Below are positions 1 to 12,403 of a DNA stretch of 64,000 nt, one piece after another (within the stretch, counting starts at the first letter, position 1; each line of letters starts with the position of its first letter). Origin of the DNA: Clonostachys chloroleuca (taxonomy: Eukaryota > Ascomycota > Sordariomycetes > Hypocreales > Bionectriaceae); NCBI GenBank assembly GCA_037952775.1, contig JBANAY010000003.1:4154001-4218000 (forward strand). Reading direction: 5' to 3'. The position numbers and the translations under genes are program-made. The notes beneath the pieces are model-generated. The model was given only the letters and a program-made list of their open reading frames with translations, did not search any database and was not told the DNA's origin.

Positions 1-3000
1 TTAGAATTAATAGAAATTAAAATTTTATTAGATATTAGAAGAATATAATAATTCCTTAATAACTAGAAGTACTACTATAAAAAACTAAAATAATAACTTA
101 TAATAATAAGTAGATATAGTAGTTATAGCCTTAATAGTATTATAACCTGATATACTAAAAAATCTATTCTACTAAGAATTATAATAAATAAAATAAATTT
201 TAGGCTAAATATAAAAATTAGAATAATCTCTAGAAATAGACTTTATTAATTAGATATATATAATAAATTAATAAAAATATAATTATAATATTAAATTTAA
301 TCTATAGTATAAATAAGCCAGAAAGGAATAACTATAAAAAGATAAGGAAGAATACCTTAAAAGGGGAAGACTAGATTATATCCTAAAGGAATACTGGAAA
401 TATAATAAATTATTTAAGGAAACCTTAGAAACTGGATTATTATAATATAGCTAATAGGATTATAAAATCTCTATTATTAATAGAGGAGAACTAGTCTTTT
501 ATAAACTTTATAACCTTATAGAACCTTAGTTATAAATACTCTATAAATATATTAATAATATATTAGTAAAAGGCTATATATAATTATTAACTTTATCTAT
601 AGGATACCCTGTAATATTTATACCTAAGAAAAATAGTAAACTCTATTTAGTTATTAACTATTACTAGCTAAATAAGATTATATATAAGAATAGGATACCC
701 TTACTACTAATTATAGAACTTAGAGACTGGTTATAGGGTAAATAGTAATTTACTATATTAGATCTGAAGGGAGCTTATAACTTAATATAAATAAAAGAAG
801 GAGATAAATAGAAAATAGTATTTAGAATAAAGTTTAGTTTATATAAGTACCTTATTATACCCTTCAGACTAATAAATATATCTATAATATTCTAATAAAT
901 AATTAATTAAGTATTCTAGGAGTATCTTAATATCTTTATAATTATATATCTTAATAATATTTTAATATTCTTAGATAATCTAGATATATATAAGGAATAT
1001 ATATATAAGGTCCTAAAGAAACTAGAAGATATAAATCTCCTAGTAGAACCTGAGAAAAGTTAGTTTTATATTAAGAAAGTTAACTTCCTAGAATATACTA
1101 TTTAACCTAATAAAATATAAATAGAAAAAAGTAAAATTACTATAGTTTCTAAATAAGAGGAACTAATAAATATTAAGAAAGTATAAGCTTTCCTTAGATT
1201 TACTAATTACTATTAATAATTTATTAGGAATTATAGAAAGATTACTATACTGCTATATAATCTAACTAAAAAAGATAAAGAATTTTAATAGAACTTAAAA
1301 TATTAATAAGTATTTACTAATATTAAACTCTATATAACTAATAAACCTGTACTATAGATATTCAATCTAAATAAGGAAGTAGAACTTAAAACTAATACTT
1401 TAGACTTTGTAATTAGTATATAAATTAGCTAAAGAGATAATAAAGGAAGACTATACCCTATAGTATTCTACTTAAAGAAGCTATATAGTATAGAACTTAA
1501 CTACCCTATCTATAATAAAGAATTTATAGCTATAATATATATATTTAAAGAATTCGAATACTACTACCTGGGAATATAATATAAGGTTAAGGTATATATA
1601 GATTATAAAAATATTTAGTATTTTACTATAACTTAATAACTTAATGGATAATAAATATACTATACTAAATACTTATCTAAGTTTAACTATAAAATTATAT
1701 ATTAAAAAGGATTAGAAAACAGAAGAGCTAATACTCTTAGCTGGAAACCTGAATATAAACAGGTAGTTCCTAAGATAAATAGATAACTATTTACTATAAA
1801 TAATAAAGGATACTTAGTATAGAAAACCTTAAATACTATACTAAGGGAAATAGTATATATTAAAGTCCAGATAGATACTATACTAGATATAAAGATACTA
1901 TAGTAAGATATAAGAATAATACTTATTAAAGAAATTTATAAGTACCTACTCTTAGAATATTAAGAAGTTAAAAAAATATTTAATAGAATAAGATAATATT
2001 ATAATTACCCTGGTCTATAAAAGAATATATAAACTATAGTTTTAGAATATAATACTTATATATAAATTAAATCTATAAGATATAAATTATATAGAGAACT
2101 TAAACTAGTTTTAGTACTAGAATAACTATAGTAATTAATATCCTTTAACTATATTATTAAGCTACTATTATTAATAGAACCTATAATAAGAGTATAGTAT
2201 AATAGTATCTTAGTTATTATTAATAGACTTATAAAGTATAGATATTTTATTCTATATAAGGAAGTAAGTTCTGTAGAAGATCTTATATACTAATTCCTAT
2301 AATATATAGTTAGTTACTATAGACTACCTAAGGAGATAATCTTAGATAGAGGAATAACTTTTACCTCTAAGTTTTAGTAATCCCTTATAGTATAAATAGA
2401 TACTAAGTATAAGCTTATAATAGCTTACTACTCCCAGAGTAATAGATAAACAGAATATTTAAACTAAATACTAGAATAATACTTATAAGTATATATTAAT
2501 TATAAATAAGATAATTAGGTATAACTATTACCTATAGTATAAATTATATATAATAGTTCAGTATAAGAATCTACCTAGCTTATATCTATATATATAAACT
2601 ATAGGTATAAACTGGAATTTTAGAACTAATAAATACTTGATAGACTAGATATACCTACTGTTATACTTATAAAAGAAATACTATACTTATTATATATAGA
2701 AATAAAGATAGAATTAGAATTTATCTAAGAAAGAATAAAGAAATACTATAATAAAATAAGATTAAAGGGACTAATCTTAAAGAAGGGAGATAAAGTCTAC
2801 CTACTTTATAAAAATATTATAATATTATAACTAAGTAATAAATTAGATTATAAAAAACTTAGACTATTTAAAATTAAGAATAAAAAATCAGATACTAACT
2901 ATAAACTTTTACTACCAGATATAATATATATCTACCTAGTTTTTTATATCTTATTACTTAAAAAAGTACTAGAAAATACTCTAGATTAAAACTATCTAAT

Positions 3001-3259
3001 TAAGATCTATAAAGAAGAATATAAGCTAGAAAAAATACTAAAGAAAGAAGTTAGAAATAGATAAATATTCTACTTTATTAAATAGAAAGGGTATACTAAT
3101 AATAATAATATCTAGAAACCTGCTAGATATCTGAAGAACTACTAGGAGCTTATCTAATAGTATTACTAGATCTAGAAATACCTATCCTAATAAACTAAGA
3201 AGGAGAAAGCTCTATACCCTTTTAAAGAAATATCGGATTAATCTCGATCTCTGAAAAAA

Positions 3260-3790
3260 CAGGCTTAGATAAAGAAATAGCCTCTAAAGAAGAAGCTGCC
3301 TTATAAGCTACCTCTTCTACCTCCTTCTTCTTAATATACTTAAGCTCTTTAATACTATTAATACTATAAGATACTACTTATATTATTTTATTAAGCTATA
3401 ATTTCTTTTATTAATAAAGATATTAAATTTTTATATTTATAAGCTAATACTACTCCTCTACTACCTTAAGCTCAGACTTAAGCTTTCTATACTAATTAGT
3501 AATCTGATATAGCTAGCTGGGAGTCAGACCCTAAGTATTATAATAGGCTTAATTATTTTTAATATAATAGAAATACCTTAATAAAGAACCTTTAGATCTA
3601 AAATATTTATAGCTATATACTTTATAGTAGCTATACTCTGTCTTTATTATAAAAGAATTAAGTAAGATAGTATTAATTAAGGAATTATACTGAACGGTCT
3701 TCTTATAAAGAGATTTCTATATATAGTTAGATATTATTCTAAGAAGTATAAAGAAATAATAGGAGGAAGTTAGTATACCTACTAACTAGG
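3260..3790 (-). pseudogene. Decayed antisense Zn2Cys6-like/coiled-coil gene of Ty3-A0
   Basis: Read on the minus strand, this is a RIP-degraded homologue of the intact antisense gene at 35165-35791. Tyr codons (TAT) stand at 3633-3635 (first) through 3543-3545 (last) with spacing x2, x6, x9, x2, x6. That is the Zn(II)2Cys6 spacing if each TAT is a RIPed TGT. Downstream of it come a Gly-Leu-Thr-Pro-Ser segment, a charged coiled-coil stretch with RIP stops, and a tail that matches the intact protein residue for residue around its Glu-Ile-Glu-Ile motif. The Cys-to-Tyr reading is inference. The gene is clearly dead. Confidence 0.68.
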
Positions 3791-3837
3791 CTGCTGAATC
3801 TGGTCTTGAGAATATAACTAATAGAGAGGGGATATTA

Positions 3838-4220
3838 TATTATAAATTTAACTAGTATATACTATTATATATAGACCCTACTTTTTCTCTCTAATTATAC
3901 CTAGATTATTCAGATCTTATAATAATCCTTATAATCCTTAACTTAGGATTATTACTAAGCCTTAATAATCCCCTAGTATATATATATATTTATTCTATTA
4001 GATAGAATACCCTTTCAGATAGTTATTAATATAGTTATAACTCTATTATAATATTATCTATATATCTATTATTACTAGCTCTATAATACTTATATATTAA
4101 TAGTAACTCGTATTATACAGTCTAAGATAACCTGATTGTGCTACTCAGAATAACCCTCTGATTGGTTCAACCTTGACCTACCCTAGACCCCCGTCCAGTG
4201 TAAGTCATCCAACCGTCACA
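3838..4220 (+). repeat. 3' LTR of Ty3-A0
   Basis: This 383-bp LTR starts TATTATAAAT (decayed TGTTACGAAC) just after a purine-rich tract and ends CCGTCACA. From the CCTAGTATATATA box onward it matches the LTR of the intact element. The upstream part (U3) is a different sequence, rich in GGATTAT/ATAATCC repeats. The last 90 bp or so are unusually little mutated. Confidence 0.88.
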
Positions 4221-4453
4221 TAGAAGTAATTAATAAGATTACTTCTTTCTCTAACTATCTAATCTTAAGAGTTTACTCTTATAGAATACTCTTTCTTTCC
4301 TAACTCTAAAAGAAAATAAAATAATTCCTTATACTTCTCCCTTATTACTACTCTATTTCCTATAATCTATTAGAATTCTTCTAAATAGAGATTCTAATCT
4401 CTCTAATAAGAGTAAAACCCTATACTCCCTTATTATAAAAATATATATATACT
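4221..4453. other. AT-rich spacer, possible 5' end of copia-B
   Basis: This is pyrimidine-rich, AT-rich sequence between the Ty3-A0 LTR and the solo LTR, with no open frame. The sequence downstream of the solo LTR leads into copia-B coding remains. This may therefore be the 5' LTR or leader of that element, but no matching 3' LTR could be aligned by eye. Confidence 0.35.
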
Positions 4454-5294
4454 TGTTGAATTGAGAGACTATAGCCACTATAAGTTAGTGACCGTATCGC
4501 TATAAGTTAGCGGTTGCAACCACTAACTATTAGCGATCGCTATCCCCTGTAACAGCTAGCCAATAGCGATTGAGACCGCTATCCGATAGCGACTACGATC
4601 ACTAGCCAATAGCGGTTGCAGCCACTGTGGGTCAGTGGCTACAGGCCGCTATGACCGCTACGGCTTAGCGGGCTCCAGTTCCTCTTTAGGGCTAGGAGCG
4701 TCAGCAGCGTTATTTATAGGTTATTAGGCTATATTAGCCTAAATAAGGGTCTAGAAAATTCAGGAAAAAATCTGAGTAATTTCTAGTAGCCTAACCTATA
4801 CCCAAGCTACCCTATAACCAACCTACCCTAGACTAGACCTTAGATCTTAGATATCTCTTTCAGCTTTAAAGATAAGATATCTAATATCTATACTTAACTA
4901 ATCAGTTTAACTAGCTCTTTCAGATAAAAGTAGGTCTTAAAAAGGTTATATATATCTGTCTTATAGTTTAGTAGTTATAAGTTAATTTTTTAGATTTCCT
5001 ATAGTAATAAATTTTACAGAAAATCAAAAGTAGTTCGGGAAGCTGTTATAGTAGGTTTTAGAGTAGTTTTTAGTTAGTAGACCTATAAGAGAAATTAGTA
5101 TATTTTTCCAGTTCCTCTTACTAAAATAAGATTCTTTTATACTATAAAATATACTATAAATAAACTTTCTAGTATAAAATTTAACTAAGTTATAGAGGAG
5201 TATTTACTATAAGTTAGAAGCTAAATTTTCTACTGCTGCTAGTTATAGCGGTCTTAAGGCCTAATGTACCTTATAGGCTACTGTAATTTCAATA
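4454..5294 (+). mobile_element. Solo LTR, copy 1 (841 bp, TSD ATACT)
   Basis: The sequence starts TGTTGAATTGAGAG and ends GTAATTTCAATA (decayed CAACA). It is flanked by a perfect 5-bp direct repeat ATACT (4449-4453 and 5295-5299). An inverted second copy lies at 40732-41596. There is no coding capacity, primer-binding site or polypurine tract, so it is the product of LTR-LTR recombination. About 4470-4700 is a GC-rich cluster of short palindromic units built on AGCGGTTGCAACCGCT. The parent element is unknown. Confidence 0.85.
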
Positions 5295-5299
5295 ATACT

Positions 5300-8200
5300 T
5301 TAGAATTAACCTTCTGAGTAAATATAATAGTACTACTAGTATAAACTATATTTATACTAATCCCCTTTAATTATAATAAAATAGAAGAGATTTTTAAAAT
5401 AATTAGACTAATAAAAATCTATATAAATAATATTAACTAGATAAACTATCTAATTTTAATAATCTAGATAATTACCTAAGAATTTATTAATATATATATA
5501 ATATATTATATATACTATTATAAATATACTAGGCTATATAATAATAACTTACTAGATAAGTTTATATATAATTTTAGAAACTAATTAATAGAAAAGTTTA
5601 TACTTCTAAATAATAATATTACTAAAGAGTTAAAATATATTCTATAATATAATAATATATATACTAGCCCTATAAATAATATATCTAAAGTAGCTCTTAA
5701 TAATATATAGAAGCTAGAGGATCTATTAGAATAGCTAAATAATTAATAGTTCCTTATAAATATCTTTAATTTAAACTCCTAGATATTTTAATTATAGAAG
5801 TAATATAGAAAGTCTTAAGAATATATAGTACTAATACTATAAATACTCTAAAAAAGAAATATAATCTATATAATTAAGATAAATAAAATAGAAATACTTA
5901 AAAAGAATAAAGAGTTAATCTAATAAGTACTTATACCTCCTAGGAATTTAGTTCTAAGATAAGAACTAGGAGGCTATATATATAAATTATATAATCTATA
6001 CTATAACCTCCTATCTGAATAAAACCTTAGAATAGATATAATAGCTATATAAGAACTTATAGCTTTTTAGAAACTATATAATATAAAAAAGTATTTATTT
6101 AATAGGGAACTATATAATATACTTAATATTAAAATTAGAATAATACTAAATACTTATAAATCCTATAATATATAGCTAAGTAAATTTAAAATTATTCTTT
6201 TCTAAATCCTTAAAAGGAATATATAGGATTTCTAGTTCTAATATATTAAAGAAGAATATACCTTTAGAGAGATATATCTTAAACTAAAGTAATACTTTAA
6301 TAATACTATTAATAAATAGTAGTATTATTATAACTAAACTTAAACTAGTATTATTTTAATATAGATAAATAGAGAATATAAGGACCTTATAGTATACTAG
6401 ATACTATAAAAGATCTTTACTATTCTAATAAAAATATAGAAAGTACTTAAAGATATTTATATAGAGAATAATAATCTATAAGCTATAGTAGTAAGAGTAT
6501 ATAGAGGTTTAAAAGAACTAGAAATAGTACTCTAAGGAAAATATATAAATACTAAAGCCCTAATATAATATCTTATATTAGTATTAGAGATAAATCTATT
6601 AAAATAGTTAGAATAAAGCTTAATAATCTTAGTAGTTTAGAATATAATAAGAAATATATATCTTATTAACTAGTAATATTAATATATCTAGAAACTATTA
6701 AATAGAATATAATAATAGCTCTATTATATCTAAAATATATAGAGTAAACTATTTAATAGAAGTTTTACTAGCTAGAACTAAGAACTATAGAGGAATAATT
6801 AGAGAAAGTACTACTTTATTTATAATAAGTCTAGTTATTAGCTTATAAACTATCTGTAGAAGAGATCTAAAGTATACTACTAATTTATAACTAAGTTCCT
6901 TAAAGTAGAAAAGAAAGTAGAAGAAGATAATATACTAAAAGAATTTAAATAATAGACTTAAAACTAAGAAGGGGTTAATAATTATAATAATTAGTTTAAA
7001 ATAGTAGACTATAAAGATCCTAATAATTATAATAACTCAGATAAAGAAAACTAGTATATAAGTAGTAATAAATAATACCTAATATAATATCTGCTTAATA
7101 AGATATTCTAATACTTACTCTCTAGAGAAAAGATTAAGAGAAAACTATAAGATCTCTTATAATTTATTATTAAGAAAAGATATATAATATAATTCTAGAG
7201 GATTATACTAAATATAGATATCTTATTAATCTTAACTATAGATAAACTATAATTTAAAATACTTAAATAAATTAATCTATTAATTAAACTAGATACTATA
7301 GCTAATATAAAGAGTATTAAGTTTAGAAAGAGGCTTATAGAGTTACTTAGTATAATAAAGCTATAGACTCTATTTAAACCTATTATATTTTATATAATAA
7401 ACTTAGAGATCTCTTTCCTAATATATCTTTAAGATATAAACTATCTGAATATTAAGTTTAGGAATATAACTAATAAAGTAGTTAGAACTATAGATAGTTT
7501 TTCTGCTCTAATTATAAGGAAATAGGACTATATATAGTTCTTTTTTAAATATATACTAATAGCTAATATAGCCTACTTAATAGAACTAGAGCTAAAATAA
7601 CTCTATTACTACTTTAGTTATCTATTAGTAGAAAAGCTATATAAGCTTTTAGAAAGAGCAGATTATAAGAATATAAATAAAGAAGTAATAAAAAAGATTA
7701 AATACTTCTACTACTAATACTAGACCTATAGTCTAGCTCTAAAATACTTTAAATTTAAATTATAAAATAATCTTAACTTTAATTAAAAGATTATAATTAA
7801 TATTATATATCTACTGAATTAAGAACTAGTTTTATATATTATCTATATAATAACTATATTTTAAAATATAATCTTCCTTATAAATATCTTAGTAGATACT
7901 ATATAGAAAGTATTAAAAAGAATCTAGCTAGATATATATCTAGAACTACTAGACTATATTATATATAATATAGGAATCTAATTTATAAGTAACTAATTTT
8001 ATATAAATATAAGAATTATTAGTTCTAAATATAAGTAAATACTAATTAAGGTTTATTAGTTAATTAGTAAGATTAAGAGATATTATAGACTATTATAATA
8101 TATATTTAATATTTTATATAAAGAACTTAAAGAGATAACCTTAAAAAAATTAATATTATAAATAGTAGTTAAAGTAATTAATAATATAGTAGAGCTTAAT

Positions 8201-9875
8201 AGCTTTATACTAATACTCCTTATATTTAGAATATATCTAAGAGTTATTATATTCTCTCCCCTATTATAATCTATAGTTTAAAGAGTATAAGTAGTTAATC
8301 TTATAATAAAAGCCTTAAAAGAACTATATACTAAAGAGAGAACTATACTTATACTAGCTATATATAATAACTCTAATCTAATAGAACTCCTTAAACTCCT
8401 ACTCTTAAATAAGATTATAGTATAAAGAGAGAATAAGGGATAGTTTAAACTATATAGACTTTTATTAAATAACTCCTATAATATTATAATTAAAATATAT
8501 AATAGACTAAAGATCTTTTAATTTATATATATAAAGCTATATTATAGAGATAAATAGACTGAAAACTTAGCCTAAGAGAGTACTAGCTTAGTAATATATC
8601 TAAAAGACCCCTTACTACTTATAATAAGTAAACTATTATAAAGAAAAGAATAACTAATAGGCTTAAAGAATAAACTAAAAGTATATATATAATATATAGT
8701 ATAATTAGTTAGACTATATACTAACTATATAATATATAAGGAGTAAGATACTTTTAAACTAGTTAAGAAACTTTAAAAGGAAGGAGTTATTATAACTCTA
8801 GATACTCTATTTAAGGCCTCTATAATAGTTAAAATTAACTAATTTATTAAAGTAGGTATATTTAAGTTTATATAGTTTAATTATAATATTAAAAGTAGTT
8901 AATTATTTAAAGTATATATTATTAATAAGGTAAAAGAACAGAATATATATCTATATAAGAAATCCTATTTAGTTATATAAAAATATAATAATACTAGTAA
9001 GAAGATAGTTCTTATATAGTTACTAATAATCTAATACTATAGCTAATAGCTTATTCTTATACTAATACTATTACTATTAGTAGTAGGAACTTATATTCTA
9101 ATAGATAGAGATATTATATAAGTCTACTTATAGTCTGAGTTAATACTATAATATATAATTTATATAATACTCCTAAAAAACTTTAAATAAAGCTATTTAT
9201 AAGGAATAGTTATAAAAATTATAAAACTACTATATAGGATTACTAAATCTAATATATATTAGTATACTATATACTATAAGTACTTTATAATATATATAAA
9301 GATAGTAATCTCTAGCTTTAATCTATATCTCCTAATTATAGAAAATAATATATTTAGTTTTAGAATTATTAGAATATAAACTAATAATATACTTAGGTTA
9401 TTTAATAAGATACTTACTATAGAAGAAGAATATTAGTTAAAAGAAACTAAGTTTAAAATAAAAACTAGAGTTAAACTTTCTAAGAAAATAGATCTTAAAT
9501 TTAATAGAGGAAAGATATCTCTTTATAGTATAATAATTAAGTTCCTTTAAAAGAGCTAAGCTAATATACTTTAGAAAGCTATAGATATAGAGAGCTATAA
9601 AGCTTAAAGAGTATATAGTATATAGATTATAAGTATTATATAATTAGAAGCCTTATATAATTTATCTATAGTAATATAATTATAATAGAACCTATTAAAA
9701 GATAATATTAAGAAGTTAAATAAAAAGCTTATATAGTAAATTAAGAACTATAACTATAAACTGAAATTTATATTACTTAATCTGTATAATCTAAAGCTAT
9801 ATATCTTTATAGATAGATCTCTTACTAATAATAAAGATATAAGCTTCTAAATTAGCTTTATAATTATACTTAGAT
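5300..9875 (+). pseudogene. RIP-decayed Ty1/copia gag-pol (copia-B), 5' and central part
   Basis: Every frame carries many RIP stops, but read through them the last 800 bp give Ty1/copia reverse transcriptase and RNase H. Visible are an RT segment around 9090-9260, the thumb/connection region around 9370-9560 that follows the fungal copia TDD motif, and an RNase H block around 9805-9865 (Thr/Ile-Asp-Gly/Arg-Ser, then Asn-Asn-Lys-Asp-Ile). The upstream 3.5 kb should hold gag, protease and integrase but is too degraded for domains to be placed. The frame stops at about 9875 and its continuation is found at about 38826, beyond the Ty3-A insertion. Confidence 0.75.
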
Positions 9876-9939
9876 TGTTACGCTATATAGGCTCTAATAC
9901 TACTGTAGCTCCTAACTAGAGGGCTGTAGCAGGCCTTTT
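9876..9939. other. Short little-decayed insert in copia-B RNase H, left part
   Basis: Between the copia-B RNase H block and the Ty3-A LTR lie 64 bp that keep CpG and CpA and do not fit the copia frame. The continuation is 38761 to about 38825, giving roughly 125 bp once Ty3-A is removed. It starts TTGTTACG and holds TTAC-N7-A at 9878-9889. It could be a footprint of a small element. Not identified. Confidence 0.4.
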
Positions 9940-10013
9940 TATTATGAACAAAGCATATGCCTACTGTATTATATAGTATACCCTACTTTTCTTACTAATA
10001 AGAGATAGATTAC
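9940..10013 (+). repeat. 5' LTR of Ty3-A, left fragment
   Basis: It starts TATTATGAACAAAGC and matches the first part of the LTR at 38362 and the reverse complement of the LTR ending at 47941. It is broken at 10013 by copia-C; the target ATTAC is duplicated at 10009-10013 and 23877-23881. The LTR resumes at 23882. Confidence 0.88.
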
Positions 10014-10231
10014 TGTTGGATCTCATATATTGGATAGGCAGAAATTGTATTGTTTTTATTTATCTCAGTTTTTCTGTTCCGGTGCTTCCGGTAGGAATAA
10101 TTATATAATTTAGTATATACCTCTCCTTTAAGCCTAATACTCTTCCAATCTGGGAAAGGAGGTATATTTAGGGTAAACCGCCTTTAATTATAACTAATTA
10201 TATCAAATTGTACAAAGCCTCGGTTCTAATA
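10014..10231 (-). repeat. 3' LTR of outer copia-C
   Basis: This 218-bp LTR runs on the plus strand from TGTTGGATCT to GGTTCTAATA. It is immediately followed by a CCCCCC run which, on the minus strand, is the polypurine tract that primes plus-strand synthesis at the 3' LTR. Confidence 0.9.
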
Positions 10232-10749
10232 TACCCCCCAGGGCAGAAGCTATTATCTGTACTATAGTATTAAATTGAATACCTACTGGCAGTTTATCTG
10301 TATAGTGGTATTAAATTATTAAAGAGGAATTAAAAGTTAAAATAGAATAATCAAGGTCAGGTTTATATAGGTGAGGTTAGTTTTAATAAAATAATACTTA
10401 TAATTTATTATTATTATTATTAGGATACTTAAATAAGCTGAGCAGTTAGTTCGTATTATAGTATTAAATTTTATCCTGCCTTATTATTTAGGCTTTTTAA
10501 AGTATATTTATAATAAATATATTTATTTTCTCTATTAAATAGTATATTTAATTAAACTTCCTATTATTATATAGTTTAAATAGGTTTATAATTATAAAAG
10601 TAAGCTATAAGGTAAGAACTCCTATTAAATATAACCCTTAATATAAGATATAAAGGGGAAAGTATAAAATAGCCCTCGAATAAATACTTTTATAGTAATC
10701 TCATAGGAAGCTTCTCTTTTTCCTCTTTTCCTCAGCTAATTATATATTT

Positions 10750-11667
10750 ATAAGTATTCCTCCTTAGTATGTTTTTTTATATTATAACTCCTATTGGTTA
10801 GCAGTTTTACTAATATTATTATAGGAATTAATTTTTCAGACTCTCTCTCTCTCTTATAAGTAGTAAGTATATTCCCAGCCTCGTTTGTTTATTTTCCTAG
10901 GTTATTTTAGGTATATACTAACAGTTTAATAGATTAATTTTATTATACCCCCTGCTACCTCCCCCTTATAAGTATTTTGAGTTTGGGATTATAGTTTTTA
11001 AGTACTAATCAGTATTTATAGTACTAGTACTTATACCTCTGCTGCTGCTACTACTGCTAAGAAGTAGCAGCAGGAGGAGGCTAAGAAGAAATATGAGGAG
11101 ACTTATATATACTACCTCTAAGAGGAGGAGGAGTATAAGGCTACCCGCCTCACCCTCCAGAAGTAAGTTTACTCCTTTATCTATTATTTTAAGCTTCGTT
11201 TAACTGTTTTATAGTACCCTGGGACTATAGGTAGTCCCCTGTAAGGGGTATTTAAACTTAGCCCTTATGGGCCTCTCTTACAGGCAGTATTAGGACCGCC
11301 TTAATAAAGATAGGAGCCCCCTTCCTAGCTGCTATAAGCAGTACAGGTTAGATAGCTCCTGTAAGCTAATATAAGTTTCCTTTCGCTTGTTTAATACTTA
11401 TTTTATAGTTAATATTAGTATTTATAGCCCTAAGGGTACTATCCTAATAGTACTCTTTTTCTTAAACTATATTTAAGAGACTAAGAACCTGGCCCTTATA
11501 GCTAATAACCCTATAAGTACTTTTATTCTATAGTTTCGAAGCTTGTATACTAACTTTGAGAATAGTTATAGCTAAAGCGCTGTAAGGAAGAAGAGAAGCA
11601 CTATATTACAGCTAAGGTGGTTTTATGTAGGTACTATACTGGTATATTCCCTTCCTCTGGAGACTCT
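10750..11667 (+). pseudogene. Decayed antisense gene of outer copia-C
   Basis: This is a second copy of the multi-exon plus-strand gene described at 12404-13333. It is more decayed: the start ATG has become ATA, and a TAG interrupts the Lys-Lys-Gln run. It keeps the CTAAC branch points, GTAAGT donors and the coiled-coil exon at about 11040-11164. Near 11351-11361 it keeps a real Cys codon (TCC TGT AAG) where the inner copy has Tyr, which supports the Cys reading of that position. It is cut near its 3' end by the inner element. Confidence 0.6.
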
Positions 11668-11885
11668 TATTAGATCTTACATATTAGATAGGCAGAAATT
11701 ATATTATTTTTATTTATCTTAGTTTTTCTATTCCAGTGCTTCCGGTAGGAATAATTATGCAATTTAGTATATACCTCTCCTTTAAGCCTAATACTCTTCT
11801 AATCTGGGAAAGGAGGTGTATTTAGGGTAAACCGCCCTTGATTATAACTAATCGTATCGAATTGTACGAAGCCTCGGTTCTAATA
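11668..11885 (-). repeat. 3' LTR of inner copia-C
   Basis: This 218-bp LTR, plus-strand ends TATTAGATCT (decayed TGTTGGATCT) and GGTTCTAATA (decayed CCAACA), is nearly colinear with the other three LTR copies of the family. The polypurine tract abuts it on the right. Confidence 0.9.
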
Positions 11886-12403
11886 TACCCCCCAGGGCAG
11901 AAGCTATTATCTGTACTACGGTATTAAATCGAATACCTACCGGCAGTTTATTTGTACGGCGGTATTGAATTATTGAAGAGGAATTAAAAGTTGAAATAGA
12001 ATAATTGAGGTTGGGTTTATATAGGCGAGGTTGGTTTTAATAAAATAATACTTATAATTTATTATTGTTATTATCAGGATGCTTGAACAAGCTGAGCAGT
12101 TAGTTTATATTACAGTATTAAATTTTATCCTGCTTTATTATTTGGGCTTTTTAAAGCGTGTTTATAATAAATATGTTTGTTTTCTCTATTGAATAGTGCG
12201 TTTAATTGAACTTCCTATTATTATATAGTTTGAATAGGTTTGTAATTATAAAAGTAAGCTATAAGGTGAGAACTCCTATTGAATATAACCCTTAATATAA
12301 GATATAAAGGGGAAAGTATAAAATAGCCCTTAAATAAATACTTTTATAGTAATTTCGTAGGAAGCTTCTCTTTTTCCTCTTTTCCTCAGCTGATTGTATA
12401 TTT

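Larger units (their letters stand above)
1..4220 (+). mobile_element. RIP-decayed Ty3/gypsy chromovirus, 3' part (Ty3-A0)
   Basis: This segment aligns base for base with the intact element at 28805-36267. Window position 1 corresponds to about 32041 there, just after the protease. Differences are nearly all C-to-T or G-to-A, and every frame is full of TAA/TAG codons made from CAA, CAG or TGG. The order is the protease-RT linker, RT, RNase H, integrase and chromodomain (to about 3230), then a decayed antisense gene, a purine tract near 3825-3831 and a 3' LTR. The 5' half lies outside the window. It is a dead copy of the same family as the intact element, with a different U3. Confidence 0.93.

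Noticed and set aside
9876..9882. TGTTACG taken as the start of the Ty3-A LTR
   Set aside because: The following sequence does not match any LTR copy. The true start is 9940, fixed by alignment and the CTTTT duplication.
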